Below, piece after piece: positions 8,597-16,923 of a stretch of DNA of 51,580 bases (position 1 is the first letter of the stretch; each line of letters starts with the position of its first letter). A program made the translations under genes and the position numbers. The notes below the pieces were generated by a model. It had not been told where the DNA came from. It saw nothing but the letters and a program-made list of their open reading frames with translations, and did not search any database. Location of the stretch: the NCBI GenBank assembly GCA_904419545.1, contig CAJFRY010000010.1, forward strand, positions 1 through 51,580. The letters run 5' to 3'. This DNA is from Candidatus Woodwardiibium gallinarum (GTDB taxonomy: Bacteria; Bacillota; Clostridia; Oscillospirales; CAG-382).

Positions 8597-9325
8597 CTAT
8601 ATTTTTCGATACAGCAGCGCGCGGCCCCGCTTGCCGCCGGGCGCGATATGTCCGGTGCGCAGAAGCAGGTTCACGGTCATCCCGGCGATCATCGGCGTGA
8701 CATGCGCTGCGGACGCAAATTCCGCTGCGGTGAATTCGGGCGGGAGCGCGTCGGGAAGGAACAGGCCGTAATCAGCCGGCTCGTTGTAGAATTCGATGTC
8801 GCAGAAGCCGAGCGGGAGGCGGTCCATCCGCTCGGAGCCGCGCTTGCCGCCGTTTCCCCAGCCGTTTTTGAGACGGACTTCTTCCAGCTCAAGGAAGACG
8901 AGGCAGAGGCGGAAGCCGTCGCGCAGCAGATAGTCGCGCAGCGCGTACAGCTCGCGGACGCAGTCATAGCGCGTGCCTTTTTTCGGAGAACGGCGGGGCG
9001 CGGATTTTTCACCGGTCTTCGGGTCCAGCCACGACAAACGCTTGACGGCGGCAATTGGATAGACGACCGTGACCGCATCAAGCGGAAGGAACGCATCCAG
9101 CTTCGGTTTGAGACGGTAGAGCGCGCGGGTCTGGATCTCGATGATACCGTCCTCATTGCGGATATCGGCAAAATACCGCCCCACCCCGACCTCGTGGAAA
9201 TCGGCGTCCGGCTCAAAATAGAATTTGAGAAAATGGTGCAGGCTGCCCTCCGATACGCTGCCGATGCCGCTTTCGGCGCGCGGCGAACGGGAAGCGAGCG
9301 CGAGAGCCTGCTCAAAGTCCCGCAT
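8597..9325 (-). CDS. Conserved protein of unknown function with PD-(D/E)XK-like motif
   Basis: 242 residues. It belongs to a family that I recognise as widespread in clostridia without an assigned role. Conserved-looking stretches include IGSVSEGSLHHFLKFYFEP near residue 21, YFADIRNEDGIIEIQTR near 51, VTVVYPIAAVKRLSWLDP near 85, then SPKKGTRYD, and ERMDRLPLGF near 165. Asp54 followed by Glu63-x-Gln65 on adjacent predicted strands, with a helix carrying His30, resembles the core of PD-(D/E)XK nucleases; this is inference. The start codon lies one base after the typA stop codon, so the two are translated together. A winged-helix-like C-terminus (from ~185) is possible. Confidence 0.7.
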   Translation of the reverse strand: MRDFEQALALASRSPRAESGIGSVSEGSLHHFLKFYFEPDADFHEVGVGRYFADIRNEDGIIEIQTRALYRLKPKLDAFLPLDAVTVVYPIAAVKRLSWLDPKTGEKSAPRRSPKKGTRYDCVRELYALRDYLLRDGFRLCLVFLELEEVRLKNGWGNGGKRGSERMDRLPLGFCDIEFYNEPADYGLFLPDALPPEFTAAEFASAAHVTPMIAGMTVNLLLRTGHIAPGGKRGRALLYRKI

Positions 9326-9326
9326 C

Positions 9327-11144
9327 TTATTTGTTCTTCATCTTGATTTTCATCCGCTGCGCGTTGTCAAGGATGCGCTTGCGCAGGCGGATGTTCTTGG
9401 GCGTGACCTCGATCAGCTCGTCGTCGGCGATGTACTCGATCGCCTCCTCCAGGCTGAAACGGATGGGCGGCACGAGCCGCAGCGCCTCGTCGGCGCCTGA
9501 GGAGCGGATGGCTGTGAGGTGTTTCTTTTTGCAAACATTTACGACAATATCGTCGCCCTTGGAGGATATACCGACGAGCATGCCCGCATATACTTTCATG
9601 GCCGGCTCGACGAACATCGGGCCGCGGTCCTGCGAATTGAAGATACCGTAGCTGGTGGCCTCTCCGTCCTCATACGCGATGAGCGAGCCGGTGAAGCGCT
9701 TGGTGATTTCGCCCTTTTCGGGCTGGTAGCTGTCGAAAACGGTGTTCATCACACCCTCGCCCTTGGTGTCGGTAAGGAACTCGGTCTTATACCCGAACAG
9801 GCCGCGCGTGGGGATGAGGAATTCGAGATGCATCCGCTCGCCCTTCGGCTTCATATCGATCAGCTCTCCCTTGCGGTAGCCCATTTTTTCCATCACGACG
9901 CTGACACTGTCCTTCGGCACGTCCACAACGAGACGGTCGATCGGCTCGCAGCGGACGCCGTCAATCTCCCGATAAATGATGCGCGGCGTGGAGACGAGGA
10001 ACTCAAACCCGTCGCGCCGCATATTCTCCATGAGTATGGACAGATGCATTTCCCCGCGGCCGGCGACGTTGTACGAATCGGCGCTGTCGGTCTCCGACAC
10101 ACGCAGCGACATGTCTTTCATCGCTTCCTTGAACAGGTAGTCGCGGATATGGCGCGTGGTTACATATTTTCCCTCGGTGCCGGCAAACGGCCCGTTGTTG
10201 ACCGAGAAGGTCATCTCCATCGTCGGCTCGCCGATCTTGACGAAGGGCAGCGGCTCGGGCGTATCGACGTCGCAGACGGTGTTGCCGATGTTGATATCCT
10301 CGATGCCCGACACGCAGATGATATCGCCGACCGCCGCCTGCTCGCAGGGGACGCGGCGCAGCCCGTCGATCTGGAACATCGCCGTAATGCGGCTGCGGCG
10401 GCTGATGTCGCTGTGGTAGTCGCAGACGCAGACGTCCTGCTTGAGACGGAAGGTGCCGCGCTCGATGCGGCCGATGGCGATTTTGCCCACATAGTCGTTG
10501 TAATCCACCGCAGAAACAAGCATCTGCGCAGGCCCGTCGGGGTCTCCCTCGGGCGCAGGGATATGCGAAAGAATCATATCGAACAGCGGGCGCAGATCCT
10601 CGCCCGGCACGTCCGGCGAAAGGGACGCCGTTCCGTTACGGCCCGAGCAGAATACGACCGGACTGTCGAGCTGGTCGTCGCTCGCATCCAGTTCAAGCAG
10701 CAACTCGAGCACCTCGTCACCGATTTCATAGACGCGCGCGTCGGGGCGGTCGATTTTGTTGACGACAACGATGATGCGATGGCCCAGTTCGATGGCCTTC
10801 TGCAGCACAAAGCGGGTCTGCGGCATCGGTCCCTCGGCCGCGTCGACGAGCAGCAGCACACCGTTGACCATTTTCAGGATACGCTCGACCTCGCCGCCGA
10901 AATCGGCATGGCCCGGCGTATCGACGATATTGATCTTCACACCGTTATAATACGTCGATGTGTTTTTGGCAAGTATGGTGATGCCGCGCTCACGCTCAAG
11001 CGCGTTGCTGTCCATCACGCGTTCCTCGACGATCTGATTGTCCCGGAAAAGGCCGCCGAACTTGAGCATTTCGTCCACAAGCGTGGTCTTGCCGTGGTCG
11101 ACGTGCGCAATGATGGCAATATTCCGCAGGTCCTCTCTTTTCAT
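9327..11144 (-). CDS. typA: Ribosome-associated translational GTPase TypA/BipA
   Basis: 605 residues, full length. It shows the GTPase motifs [14 protein letters not shown] (G1, residues 14-27), [10 protein letters not shown] (G2), [14 protein letters not shown] (G3) and NKIDRP (G4), then EF-G-like domains III and V and the TypA-specific C-terminal domain ending in [18 protein letters not shown]. TypA binds the ribosome at the EF-G site and supports assembly and stress or cold adaptation. Start ATG has AGGAAAGGACA upstream. First gene of an operon with the unknown at 8597 (1-base gap) and the pyrophosphatase/NUDIX fusion. Confidence 0.97.
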   Translation of the reverse strand: MKREDLRNIAIIAHVDHGKTTLVDEMLKFGGLFRDNQIVEERVMDSNALERERGITILAKNTSTYYNGVKINIVDTPGHADFGGEVERILKMVNGVLLLVDAAEGPMPQTRFVLQKAIELGHRIIVVVNKIDRPDARVYEIGDEVLELLLELDASDDQLDSPVVFCSGRNGTASLSPDVPGEDLRPLFDMILSHIPAPEGDPDGPAQMLVSAVDYNDYVGKIAIGRIERGTFRLKQDVCVCDYHSDISRRSRITAMFQIDGLRRVPCEQAAVGDIICVSGIEDINIGNTVCDVDTPEPLPFVKIGEPTMEMTFSVNNGPFAGTEGKYVTTRHIRDYLFKEAMKDMSLRVSETDSADSYNVAGRGEMHLSILMENMRRDGFEFLVSTPRIIYREIDGVRCEPIDRLVVDVPKDSVSVVMEKMGYRKGELIDMKPKGERMHLEFLIPTRGLFGYKTEFLTDTKGEGVMNTVFDSYQPEKGEITKRFTGSLIAYEDGEATSYGIFNSQDRGPMFVEPAMKVYAGMLVGISSKGDDIVVNVCKKKHLTAIRSSGADEALRLVPPIRFSLEEAIEYIADDELIEVTPKNIRLRKRILDNAQRMKIKMKNK

Positions 11145-11221
11145 ATGTGTCTGTCCTTTCCTTTACTGCTTACAAAACTTTTATATTATAGCAGAAAAGG
11201 CGAAAAAAAGCAAATCTTTTT

Positions 11222-11249
11222 TTGACATTCCGGCGCCGTTTTGCATAAA
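11222..11249 (+). promoter_or_regulatory. Possible promoter of the SpoIID-like gene
   Basis: TTGACA followed after 16 bases by CATAAA, ~35 bases before the TTG start at 11284. The -35 is perfect but the -10 is weak, so a sporulation sigma factor cannot be excluded. Confidence 0.4.
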
Positions 11250-11283
11250 CTTTTTATGAGACAAACGAAAGGAGCGAGCAAAT

Positions 11284-13098
11284 TTGAACAGAGCCAGCAA
11301 CACGGGGCTGATGACCATCCGGCTCACGCGCGACAACCGCTTCCCCTTCGCCGGCGTGGAGGTGCAGCTCACGGACGGCAACAAAATATACAACACCATA
11401 ACCGACCAGAACGGGCGCGCCTCCTTCAATGTGGAAACGCCGCCCTTCTACACCTCACAGATCGTCAGCCCGGCCGCACAACCGTTCACACAGGTGACCC
11501 TGCTCATCAGTTCGCCGGGCTACGTTTCGATACGCGTGGTCAACCTGATGGTCTTCCCGCTGACCGAAACGACCTTCACGCAGAATATGGTCCTGCTTGC
11601 CGGTTCACCCGCCGGAACCGTGCGGACGGTAGTCATCCCCACACACCATCTGGCGCGCGGACCGCTGGGCAATTTGCCGCCCGCGCCTCAATCGGAACCG
11701 ACGGTCAAAGCCGTGCCCACCGTCGCGGAGACCGACGACGAGGGCAACGTGTACAACCGGCGTGTCATCGTGCCCGAATACATCACCGTCCATATGGGGC
11801 CGCCCAGTTCAGACGCGCAGAACATCACCGTTCCCTACATATATTACCTGAAAAGCGTTGCCTCCAGCGAAATTTATCCCACCTGGCCGACCGAGGCGCT
11901 CAAGGCAAACATCCTCGCGCAGAACACGCTGGCGCTCAACCGCATCTACACCGAATGGTACCGCTCGCAGGGCTACCCGTTCCAGATCACCTCATCGCCG
12001 GCCTACGACCAGTATTATGTGCACGATGCAGGAATCTTCGACACGGTGTCGGTTCTGGTAGACGAATTGTTCGACCAATACATCAGCCGTCCGAACGATT
12101 TTGCGCCGATCTATTCCGAATACTGTGACGGCGTCATTGCCACCTGCGACGGAATGACGCAATGGGGAACCGTTTCACTCGCAAGGCAGGGCATGGACGC
12201 ACTGGAAATTCTGCGGTATTACTACGGACAGGATATTGAGCTGAGGACCGCAGAGGTGGTGGAGGTCATCCCCGACTCCTATCCCGGCGAGCTTTCGGAA
12301 GGATCGACCGGCGCGGACGTGACGGCGCTCCAAACGCGGCTCAACCGCATCGCCATCAACTACCCGGCAATCCCCTTCATCCGTCAGATCGACGGCATTT
12401 ACGGCGCAGGGACGGAAAATGCGGTACGTGCGTTTCAACAGAACTTCGGACTCCCCGTGACCGGCATAACGGACGAAGACACATGGTACCGCATCATCTA
12501 TATCTACACGGCGGTGACAAGGCTGGCCGAGCTGACAAGCGAGGGTGAACGTCCCGTGTCTGACGACTACCCCGGCCGGATCCTGACCATCGGCACGCGC
12601 GGGATCGACGTGCTGCGGATGCAGTACTATCTGCGCGTCATCAGCGAAGCCGATCCCAATATTCCCTCGACCATGATCGACGGCGTGTACGATGTGGACA
12701 CGCGCGACGCGGTATACGCCTTCCAGCGCGACTACGGCCTAATCCCGACCGGCGTAATCGACGAGACGACGTGGAACAAGATCGTCAATGCATATTATTA
12801 TGTGCTCGCAAACGCGGAGGTGAGTGAGCCGTATCCGGGCGAGCCGATTGCACGCGGATCGCAGGGAGCCAGCGTATTGTTCATTCAAACTGCGCTCAAC
12901 GCCGTAAACCAGCACGTTCCGGAAATTCCGAGCGTAGCGGACGACGGCATTTTCGGCGAAGAAACAGAAAGAGCCGTAAGAGCTTTCCAAAGCTATTACG
13001 GACTCACTGTCGACGGTATCGTCGGACCCGAAACCTGGCGGCTGCTGGCGCTGGAAATGGGCACAAGCCGCGAATTGGACGAAAGCGCTAAAGGCTGA
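11284..13098 (+). CDS. SpoIID/LytB-like protein with three peptidoglycan-binding repeats
   Basis: 604 residues, no signal peptide seen. Residues ~10-110 look like a carboxypeptidase-regulatory-like beta domain (PFAGVEVQLTDG, DQNGRASFNV). Residues ~180-316 carry a SpoIID-type region: VPYIYYLKSVASSEIYPTWP and EALKANILAQNTLALNRI match the family's YL..VV..E...SWP..ALKAQA.AARTYAL pattern. Three PG_binding_1 repeats follow at about 332-400, 429-497 and 516-585, each with YPG..L..GS.G..V and DGI.G..T..AV.AFQ..YGL...G. SpoIID enzymes are lytic transglycosylases in engulfment; this variant probably acts on cortex or coat-linked peptidoglycan. The start is TTG with AAAGGAG nine bases upstream. It converges on, and overlaps by 11 bases, the gene at 13088. 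Confidence 0.82.
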   Translation: MNRASNTGLMTIRLTRDNRFPFAGVEVQLTDGNKIYNTITDQNGRASFNVETPPFYTSQIVSPAAQPFTQVTLLISSPGYVSIRVVNLMVFPLTETTFTQNMVLLAGSPAGTVRTVVIPTHHLARGPLGNLPPAPQSEPTVKAVPTVAETDDEGNVYNRRVIVPEYITVHMGPPSSDAQNITVPYIYYLKSVASSEIYPTWPTEALKANILAQNTLALNRIYTEWYRSQGYPFQITSSPAYDQYYVHDAGIFDTVSVLVDELFDQYISRPNDFAPIYSEYCDGVIATCDGMTQWGTVSLARQGMDALEILRYYYGQDIELRTAEVVEVIPDSYPGELSEGSTGADVTALQTRLNRIAINYPAIPFIRQIDGIYGAGTENAVRAFQQNFGLPVTGITDEDTWYRIIYIYTAVTRLAELTSEGERPVSDDYPGRILTIGTRGIDVLRMQYYLRVISEADPNIPSTMIDGVYDVDTRDAVYAFQRDYGLIPTGVIDETTWNKIVNAYYYVLANAEVSEPYPGEPIARGSQGASVLFIQTALNAVNQHVPEIPSVADDGIFGEETERAVRAFQSYYGLTVDGIVGPETWRLLALEMGTSRELDESAKG

Positions 13099-13627
13099 TG
13101 AATTCGTCATCCTCCTCCGGCATATCGTCACCACCCGAACGCGAGGACTCAATCTCGTCCTTCATAATCGCGACGAAGGGCGCGTTCGGTTCAAACTCGA
13201 TGGCGACCGTCCTGCCATTGAACTCACAGACATATACGTAAGACGCCGCGCGGATATTCTGATTAAAATTAAAACGCGTACCGATGATGCCGTAGCGCTT
13301 CTCCTTATCATTCTTCTTAAACTCGGCCTTCGGCAGGAACGCGATGGCGGTCGACAGCTCCAGCGAGCAGACGACGGTCTCTTTCCGGCCAACGCTTTTG
13401 GTCACGGTGAACGTATTCGCCCCGACGGCATACTCCATCTCGGTGAGCGTATAACGTACGACGACCTGAATGCAGATGACCAGCAATATGAGAAAAATGA
13501 TCTGCGCCAGCCACCGATAGGTCGCCAGCGTGGACGCAAACACGGCTGCTATGACGGCCAGCGCGACGCATACGGACAGCAGGACCACCGCCTGACGCGG
13601 ACTCCTGATGGGCTTACATTTTTTCAC
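13088..13627 (-). CDS. Membrane protein of unknown function, PH-like C-terminal domain
   Basis: 179 residues. Two membrane helices lie at about 14-34 and 38-58 (AVVLLSVCVALAVIAAVFAS; AQIIFLILLVICIQVVV). The rest is cytosolic or external: ~65-160 has alternating beta-type sequence (YTLTEMEYAVGANTFTVTKS, YVYVCEFNGRTVAIEFEP) like bacterial PH/YdbT-type domains. An acidic tail ends it. The start appears to be GTG at 13627, as the frame has no ATG near and AAAGGATGG lies about ten bases upstream. Its 3' end overlaps the convergent SpoIID-like gene. Confidence 0.65.
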   Translation of the reverse strand: MKKCKPIRSPRQAVVLLSVCVALAVIAAVFASTLATYRWLAQIIFLILLVICIQVVVRYTLTEMEYAVGANTFTVTKSVGRKETVVCSLELSTAIAFLPKAEFKKNDKEKRYGIIGTRFNFNQNIRAASYVYVCEFNGRTVAIEFEPNAPFVAIMKDEIESSRSGGDDMPEEDDEFISL

Positions 13628-13709
13628 CGGGCAACCATCCTTTCCGAAATTGCGGCATACGCCGCTGATTCCGATTTTTACAACATATCAAAACGGGGTG
13701 TTCAGAACC

Positions 13710-13955
13710 ATGCAATTTGATGACATGACCAAAGAAAAACTCTTAGCGATGGACAACAGAAGCCTTGCCGAGCTGATCGGGCGGATTTCCACAGCCATCG
13801 GCGCCGACCAGCGCAAAACCGGCGCACTGCTGTCGGACCTCGACGGATTGAAAAAACAGTTTGCCAAGCTCAGTCCGGCCGACGCAGAAAAGCTGCTGAG
13901 CTTGGCCGGCAAGGAAAAGAGCGAACAAATCCTGCGGATGCTGCAGGAGCAATGA
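13710..13955 (+). CDS. Small helical protein, unknown function
   Basis: 81 residues beginning MQFDDMTKEKLLAMDNRSL. It is predicted almost wholly helical and amphipathic (LAELIGRISTAIGAD, DLDGLKKQFAKLSPADAEKL, LLSLAGKEKSEQILRML). No catalytic motif is seen. It is the first of three small same-strand genes (13710, 13996, 14598); comparable trios occur in clostridia, to my recollection, without known function. The ATG at 13710 has only a weak GGGGTG upstream; a longer frame from 13608 would overlap the divergent gene's start and looks non-coding. Confidence 0.6.
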   Translation: MQFDDMTKEKLLAMDNRSLAELIGRISTAIGADQRKTGALLSDLDGLKKQFAKLSPADAEKLLSLAGKEKSEQILRMLQEQ

Positions 13956-13995
13956 GCGGGGCGCGCCCCCGCTGAGAAAGGAGGAACGGCGCGTT

Positions 13996-14370
13996 ATGGA
14001 CAGCGACTTTCTCGGCAAGGTAAAAACCCTGCTGGCCGATCCCGAATCGCTCGAGCGGATCACCGCCATCGCCAGAGGTCTTTCCGCCCCGACGCCGGCA
14101 GCCACGCCCGCAGCCGCGCCTGCGTCTGCGGCCGAATCGCCGGCCGCCGGTACAGAGCAGCCGGCAAGCCCGACCGCAGCAACACCCGAATCGGCAGCAG
14201 CCGGTCCGGCAGCCGCGCCCGCAGGAGCTTTTGCGCGTCCGCAGAGCCGCGACTCGCGGCTGACGCTGCTCGAAGCGCTAAAGCCGCTGCTGCGCGAAGA
14301 CAAAAGAGGCAAGATCGACTCGCTGCAGCGGGCAATGACGATGGCAACCGTACTCAAGGGTCTGCGATAA
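13996..14370 (+). CDS. Small Ala/Pro-rich protein with conserved C-terminal helix, unknown function
   Basis: 124 residues. An N-terminal helix (LGKVKTLLADPESLERITAI) is joined by an Ala/Pro/Glu low-complexity linker (~30-85) to a basic C-terminal motif, LTLLEALKPLLREDKRGKID then LQRAMTMATVLKGLR. That C-terminal pattern, leucine-rich with KPLLREDKR, recurs in clostridial small proteins of unknown role. AAAGGAGG lies 11 bases before the ATG. It is 40 bases downstream of the 81-residue gene and probably co-transcribed. A strand-opposite frame across it is a shadow. Confidence 0.6.
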   Translation: MDSDFLGKVKTLLADPESLERITAIARGLSAPTPAATPAAAPASAAESPAAGTEQPASPTAATPESAAAGPAAAPAGAFARPQSRDSRLTLLEALKPLLREDKRGKIDSLQRAMTMATVLKGLR

Positions 14371-14554
14371 GCCCGTTAGCCAAACGTCCATAGCAAGGAT
14401 ACCAAGACGGTTCTCTCCGGCCCCGCATAAACGCGCTCATATACCGTTGGCCACCCTTGCAGGAGCTGCGCTTCCTTCTGCCCAAGGAGCCGCTTGTTGC
14501 GCAGAGGCCGAAATGCCTGACGTATAGAAATGCTTTGAACGATCACAAAAATCT

Positions 14555-14585
14555 CGAAAGGAGGCAGCTTTCGCCACGCGAAAGC
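14555..14585 (+). promoter_or_regulatory. Leader element copy 1: RBS plus switchable hairpin
   Basis: CGAAAGGAGG is followed by GCTTTCGC-CAC-GCGAAAGC, an 8-bp hairpin, 12 bases before the ATG at 14598. The CTTTCG arm can instead pair with the CGAAAG that contains the ribosome-binding site. Same layout as at 24448, 26422 and 35504. Confidence 0.6.
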
Positions 14586-14597
14586 AGTGGTTATAAA

Positions 14598-14957
14598 ATG
14601 TACAATACCAAGCTGGCCGGCGGCAGCGCCGACCGTGAACAGCTTCTGCGAATCCAACGCGAGCTGAACGAAAAATACGAAAACGAGCAGCCGCCGGCTT
14701 CCTCCGCCTACACGCAGGAGGCTGCCGTGGCCGTGGCCGACGAACGGCCGGAGGAAACGCCCGCATTTGCGCCCGCACCGCCCTGCCCGCCGCACCAGCC
14801 GCCGGGAAAATCCATAGGCGGCTTTCTGTCGGGGCTGCTCTCAAACATAAGCATCGACGACCTGATCCTCATCGGCATCGGCATCCTGCTGCTGCTCGAC
14901 GGAGACGAAGGCAACGACGCAATCTTAATCCTGGTTCTTGCTCTGCTGTTTCTCTGA
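14598..14957 (+). CDS. Small protein with C-terminal hydrophobic segment, unknown function
   Basis: 119 residues. Basic/acidic helical N-terminus (REQLLRIQRELNEKYENEQ), Pro/Ala-rich middle, then GGFLSGLLSNISIDDLILIG and a Leu/Ile-rich end interrupted by DGDEGND. The DDLILIGIGILLLLDGDEGN pattern is one I recognise from many small clostridial proteins; it is probably a membrane-associated hairpin. Third of the trio with 13710 and 13996. The start at 14598 is inferred because the sequence becomes protein-like there, but the good AAAGGAGG is 33 bases upstream, with hairpin copy 1 between it and the ATG. The 3' end overlaps the convergent XRE gene by 33 bases. Confidence 0.6.
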   Translation: MYNTKLAGGSADREQLLRIQRELNEKYENEQPPASSAYTQEAAVAVADERPEETPAFAPAPPCPPHQPPGKSIGGFLSGLLSNISIDDLILIGIGILLLLDGDEGNDAILILVLALLFL

Positions 14958-15317
14958 GAGAAACGTCACAAAATCATGAACCGTTTTCCGCTCCCTCGCA
15001 GGCAGCGCGCGATACGCATCCAAGAGCTGCTCGGTCTGCGAGGGGGCGCTTTTGCGCGCCCGCGCGCGGTCGGGAACCGTCATCCCGACGGCAAACATAA
15101 AGTCTTCCAGGTCGATGTCGTTGAAGCTGTGCTCAGCCAGCTTCTTGATCAGCTTGGGGCGCGGCGGATTCTCCTGCGTGCCCTGTGCCAGCTTGCGCAT
15201 CTGCACGTAGCTGATGTCTGCCTCAATCGCGAACTGCCGCCAAGAGCGGTCGCCCTTTGCCCGTTCGAGAAGGATAGCGAAAATCTTTTTACTGAAACGG
15301 TTATTTTCCATTTTCAT
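14925..15317 (-). CDS. XRE-type DNA-binding protein
   Basis: 130 residues. Residues ~8-75 resemble a helix-turn-helix of the Cro/C1 type (LLERAKGDRSWRQFAIEADI, then YVQMRKLAQGTQENPPRPKL). The C-terminal part (QTEQLLDAYRALPARERKTV) is the short helix common to phage-like repressors that ends near a LSEKQ tail. ATG at 15317 has GGGAG five bases upstream; a second in-frame ATG lies two codons in. It follows the DUF4358 lipoprotein by 17 bases on the same strand and is probably in the same transcript. The 3' end overlaps the convergent gene ending at 14957. Confidence 0.7.
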   Translation of the reverse strand: MKMENNRFSKKIFAILLERAKGDRSWRQFAIEADISYVQMRKLAQGTQENPPRPKLIKKLAEHSFNDIDLEDFMFAVGMTVPDRARARKSAPSQTEQLLDAYRALPARERKTVHDFVTFLSEKQQSKNQD

Positions 15318-15334
15318 TTTTCTCCCTTCAAATT

Positions 15335-15907
15335 TCAGCCGAGCGCTTCCTCAATAACGGCGCGTACCGCCTCGAGGTCCCGGCAGGCAATGCAATATAC
15401 ATAATTCCCGCTGCTTTCAATGACAGCGTTTTCAAACCGCGTAGTATCCAGCTCGGGATAATTGACGGCGCCCTCCAGCAATTCGTCGATTCGGAGCTGC
15501 AGAAAGCGCTTTGTCGGTTCGATATCCGACGCGTCCCTGACTTCAAAAAGCGCCACCTCATCCTGATAGGTTTCAAAGCTGAAATAGAGCGCATACTGCG
15601 CATAGACGCTGAAATCGGGCGCCGGCGACTGTGCACCGTACTTACCGAGGATCATCTCCTCGTCCATGTATTCGCCCAGTGTATCGGAATACGAGCTGTA
15701 AATGCTGCCGCTGTCGAGCGTGCAGGTCTGCTGCACCGTTTCGAGCAGCGTTTTGAGGTTGACCGGCTCTGTGGCATCGGGCGCGGACGCCTCGGAGGCG
15801 TCGGAAGGCGCAGAGGAGGGAGTGCTTTCATCGCCGGTCCCGCCACAGGCGGCCAGCGAGAGAAGCAGCGCGAAGGTCAAAAGAAGCAGAAGGCTTTTTT
15901 TCATCAT
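15335..15907 (-). CDS. DUF4358 lipoprotein
   Basis: 190 residues. A lipoprotein signal peptide ends in the lipobox LAACGG (Cys21), followed by a Ser/Ala/Asp spacer. The remainder matches DUF4358: YAQYALYFSFETYQDEVALF, VRDASDIEPTKRFLQLRIDE, NYPELDTTRFENAVIESSGN and YVYCIACRDLEAV are the family's characteristic stretches. It is anchored outside the membrane; function unknown. Its start codon overlaps the coaW stop codon (ATGA), so translation is coupled. The XRE regulator follows after 17 bases. Confidence 0.85.
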   Translation of the reverse strand: MMKKSLLLLLTFALLLSLAACGGTGDESTPSSAPSDASEASAPDATEPVNLKTLLETVQQTCTLDSGSIYSSYSDTLGEYMDEEMILGKYGAQSPAPDFSVYAQYALYFSFETYQDEVALFEVRDASDIEPTKRFLQLRIDELLEGAVNYPELDTTRFENAVIESSGNYVYCIACRDLEAVRAVIEEALG

Positions 15908-16746
15908 TTCGATTCCTTTCCGTTCGTGTCAAAATACGTCAGCGCGGCGCCGATGACCGTAGCATACTGCGCGTGCACCGGCATGCGGAAGTTGAAGCCG
16001 AACATACCGCCTGTTTTGGCAAACAACGGTTCGGCCTGCGGGATGGTGGAGAGGTTGCCGGTAAGGATAACGTCCCTGAGTCCATGGCTGCGCGCGGCAA
16101 AGATCGAAACCATCGCGATGGTTTCAAACACTAAATTCAGGATGCCCAGCGCCAGGTCGCCGTTGGTGGCAATATCGCTGACCTTTCCGAAATTGGCCGC
16201 GGTGGTCTCCATCACCAGCGTAGGACTCAGCTCACGATCGGTAATGTCGCCGATGCGCAGGTCAATATGCTCCAGATCGCCTTCGGACGCAAGCGCGCTG
16301 ATGATTTCGACGTTTTGCACGCCGAGCATCTTCTTCGCCAGCCCAATCAGCGTACCGCCGCCGACACCGGTGCCTCCGAGATACTCAATTCGGCCGCCTT
16401 TGGCGTGAACAAGCGCCGTGCCCGTGCCCATGCTTACGATCACCGCCTCCGGCAAACCGGTCAGATATAAACCGCCGCGGCCGGTGGAGACGAACTCACT
16501 GACATGCTCGGTCTTCAGCCCGTAAATTTCTGAAGAAATGTAGGCCGAGCCGACGCCGGTAATCATCACGCGTTCAATATCGGTGAGCGCGATACCGTTC
16601 TGCGAGGTAAATTTGCCGAACCCTCCGTAAACCGAGGCGACCGGATCCGCCGCCTTGACGAACAGCGGCTCAAGCAGCTCTGTCCCGCGGAAGCCGCAGA
16701 TCTTTGTCGTGCTGCCTCCGACATCTATCCCGATGATAATTTTCAT
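15904..16746 (-). CDS. coaW: Type II pantothenate kinase
   Basis: 280 residues. The ATP-binding phosphate-1 motif is IIIGIDVGGSTTKICGF at the N-terminus. VIVSMGTGTALVHAKGGRIE and YLGGTGVGGGTLIGLAKKML are the signature glycine-rich segments of the PanK2/Fumble family, and ILTGNLSTIPQAEPLF lies near the C-terminus. The enzyme phosphorylates pantothenate, the first step to CoA; the type II (CoaW) form is not feedback-inhibited by CoA. The start at 16746 opens the conserved MKIIIGIDVGG; the frame is open to 17454, but that extension runs through the promoter and opposite holB. Promoter at 16792-16820. The lipoprotein gene overlaps its stop. Confidence 0.92.
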   Translation of the reverse strand: MKIIIGIDVGGSTTKICGFRGTELLEPLFVKAADPVASVYGGFGKFTSQNGIALTDIERVMITGVGSAYISSEIYGLKTEHVSEFVSTGRGGLYLTGLPEAVIVSMGTGTALVHAKGGRIEYLGGTGVGGGTLIGLAKKMLGVQNVEIISALASEGDLEHIDLRIGDITDRELSPTLVMETTAANFGKVSDIATNGDLALGILNLVFETIAMVSIFAARSHGLRDVILTGNLSTIPQAEPLFAKTGGMFGFNFRMPVHAQYATVIGAALTYFDTNGKESK

Positions 16747-16791
16747 CCCATCCCGTGCCTTCCTGTCCCTTGATATTTGAAATACTGTTTT

Positions 16792-16820
16792 ATTGTATAC
16801 TGTTTTACACGCTTTGTCAA
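16792..16820 (-). promoter_or_regulatory. Promoter of coaW
   Basis: On the minus strand TTGACA, a 17-base spacer and TACAAT, about 45 bases before the coaW ATG. Confidence 0.75.
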
Positions 16821-16923
16821 GGGACAACCCGTTTTGCAATTTTGTAAAAAATCGCGCTTTCCTCTTTTCTTTTGCGCATTTGTATGATATGATATAAAGG
16901 AGTACGGTGCCGAGAGGGATTTT

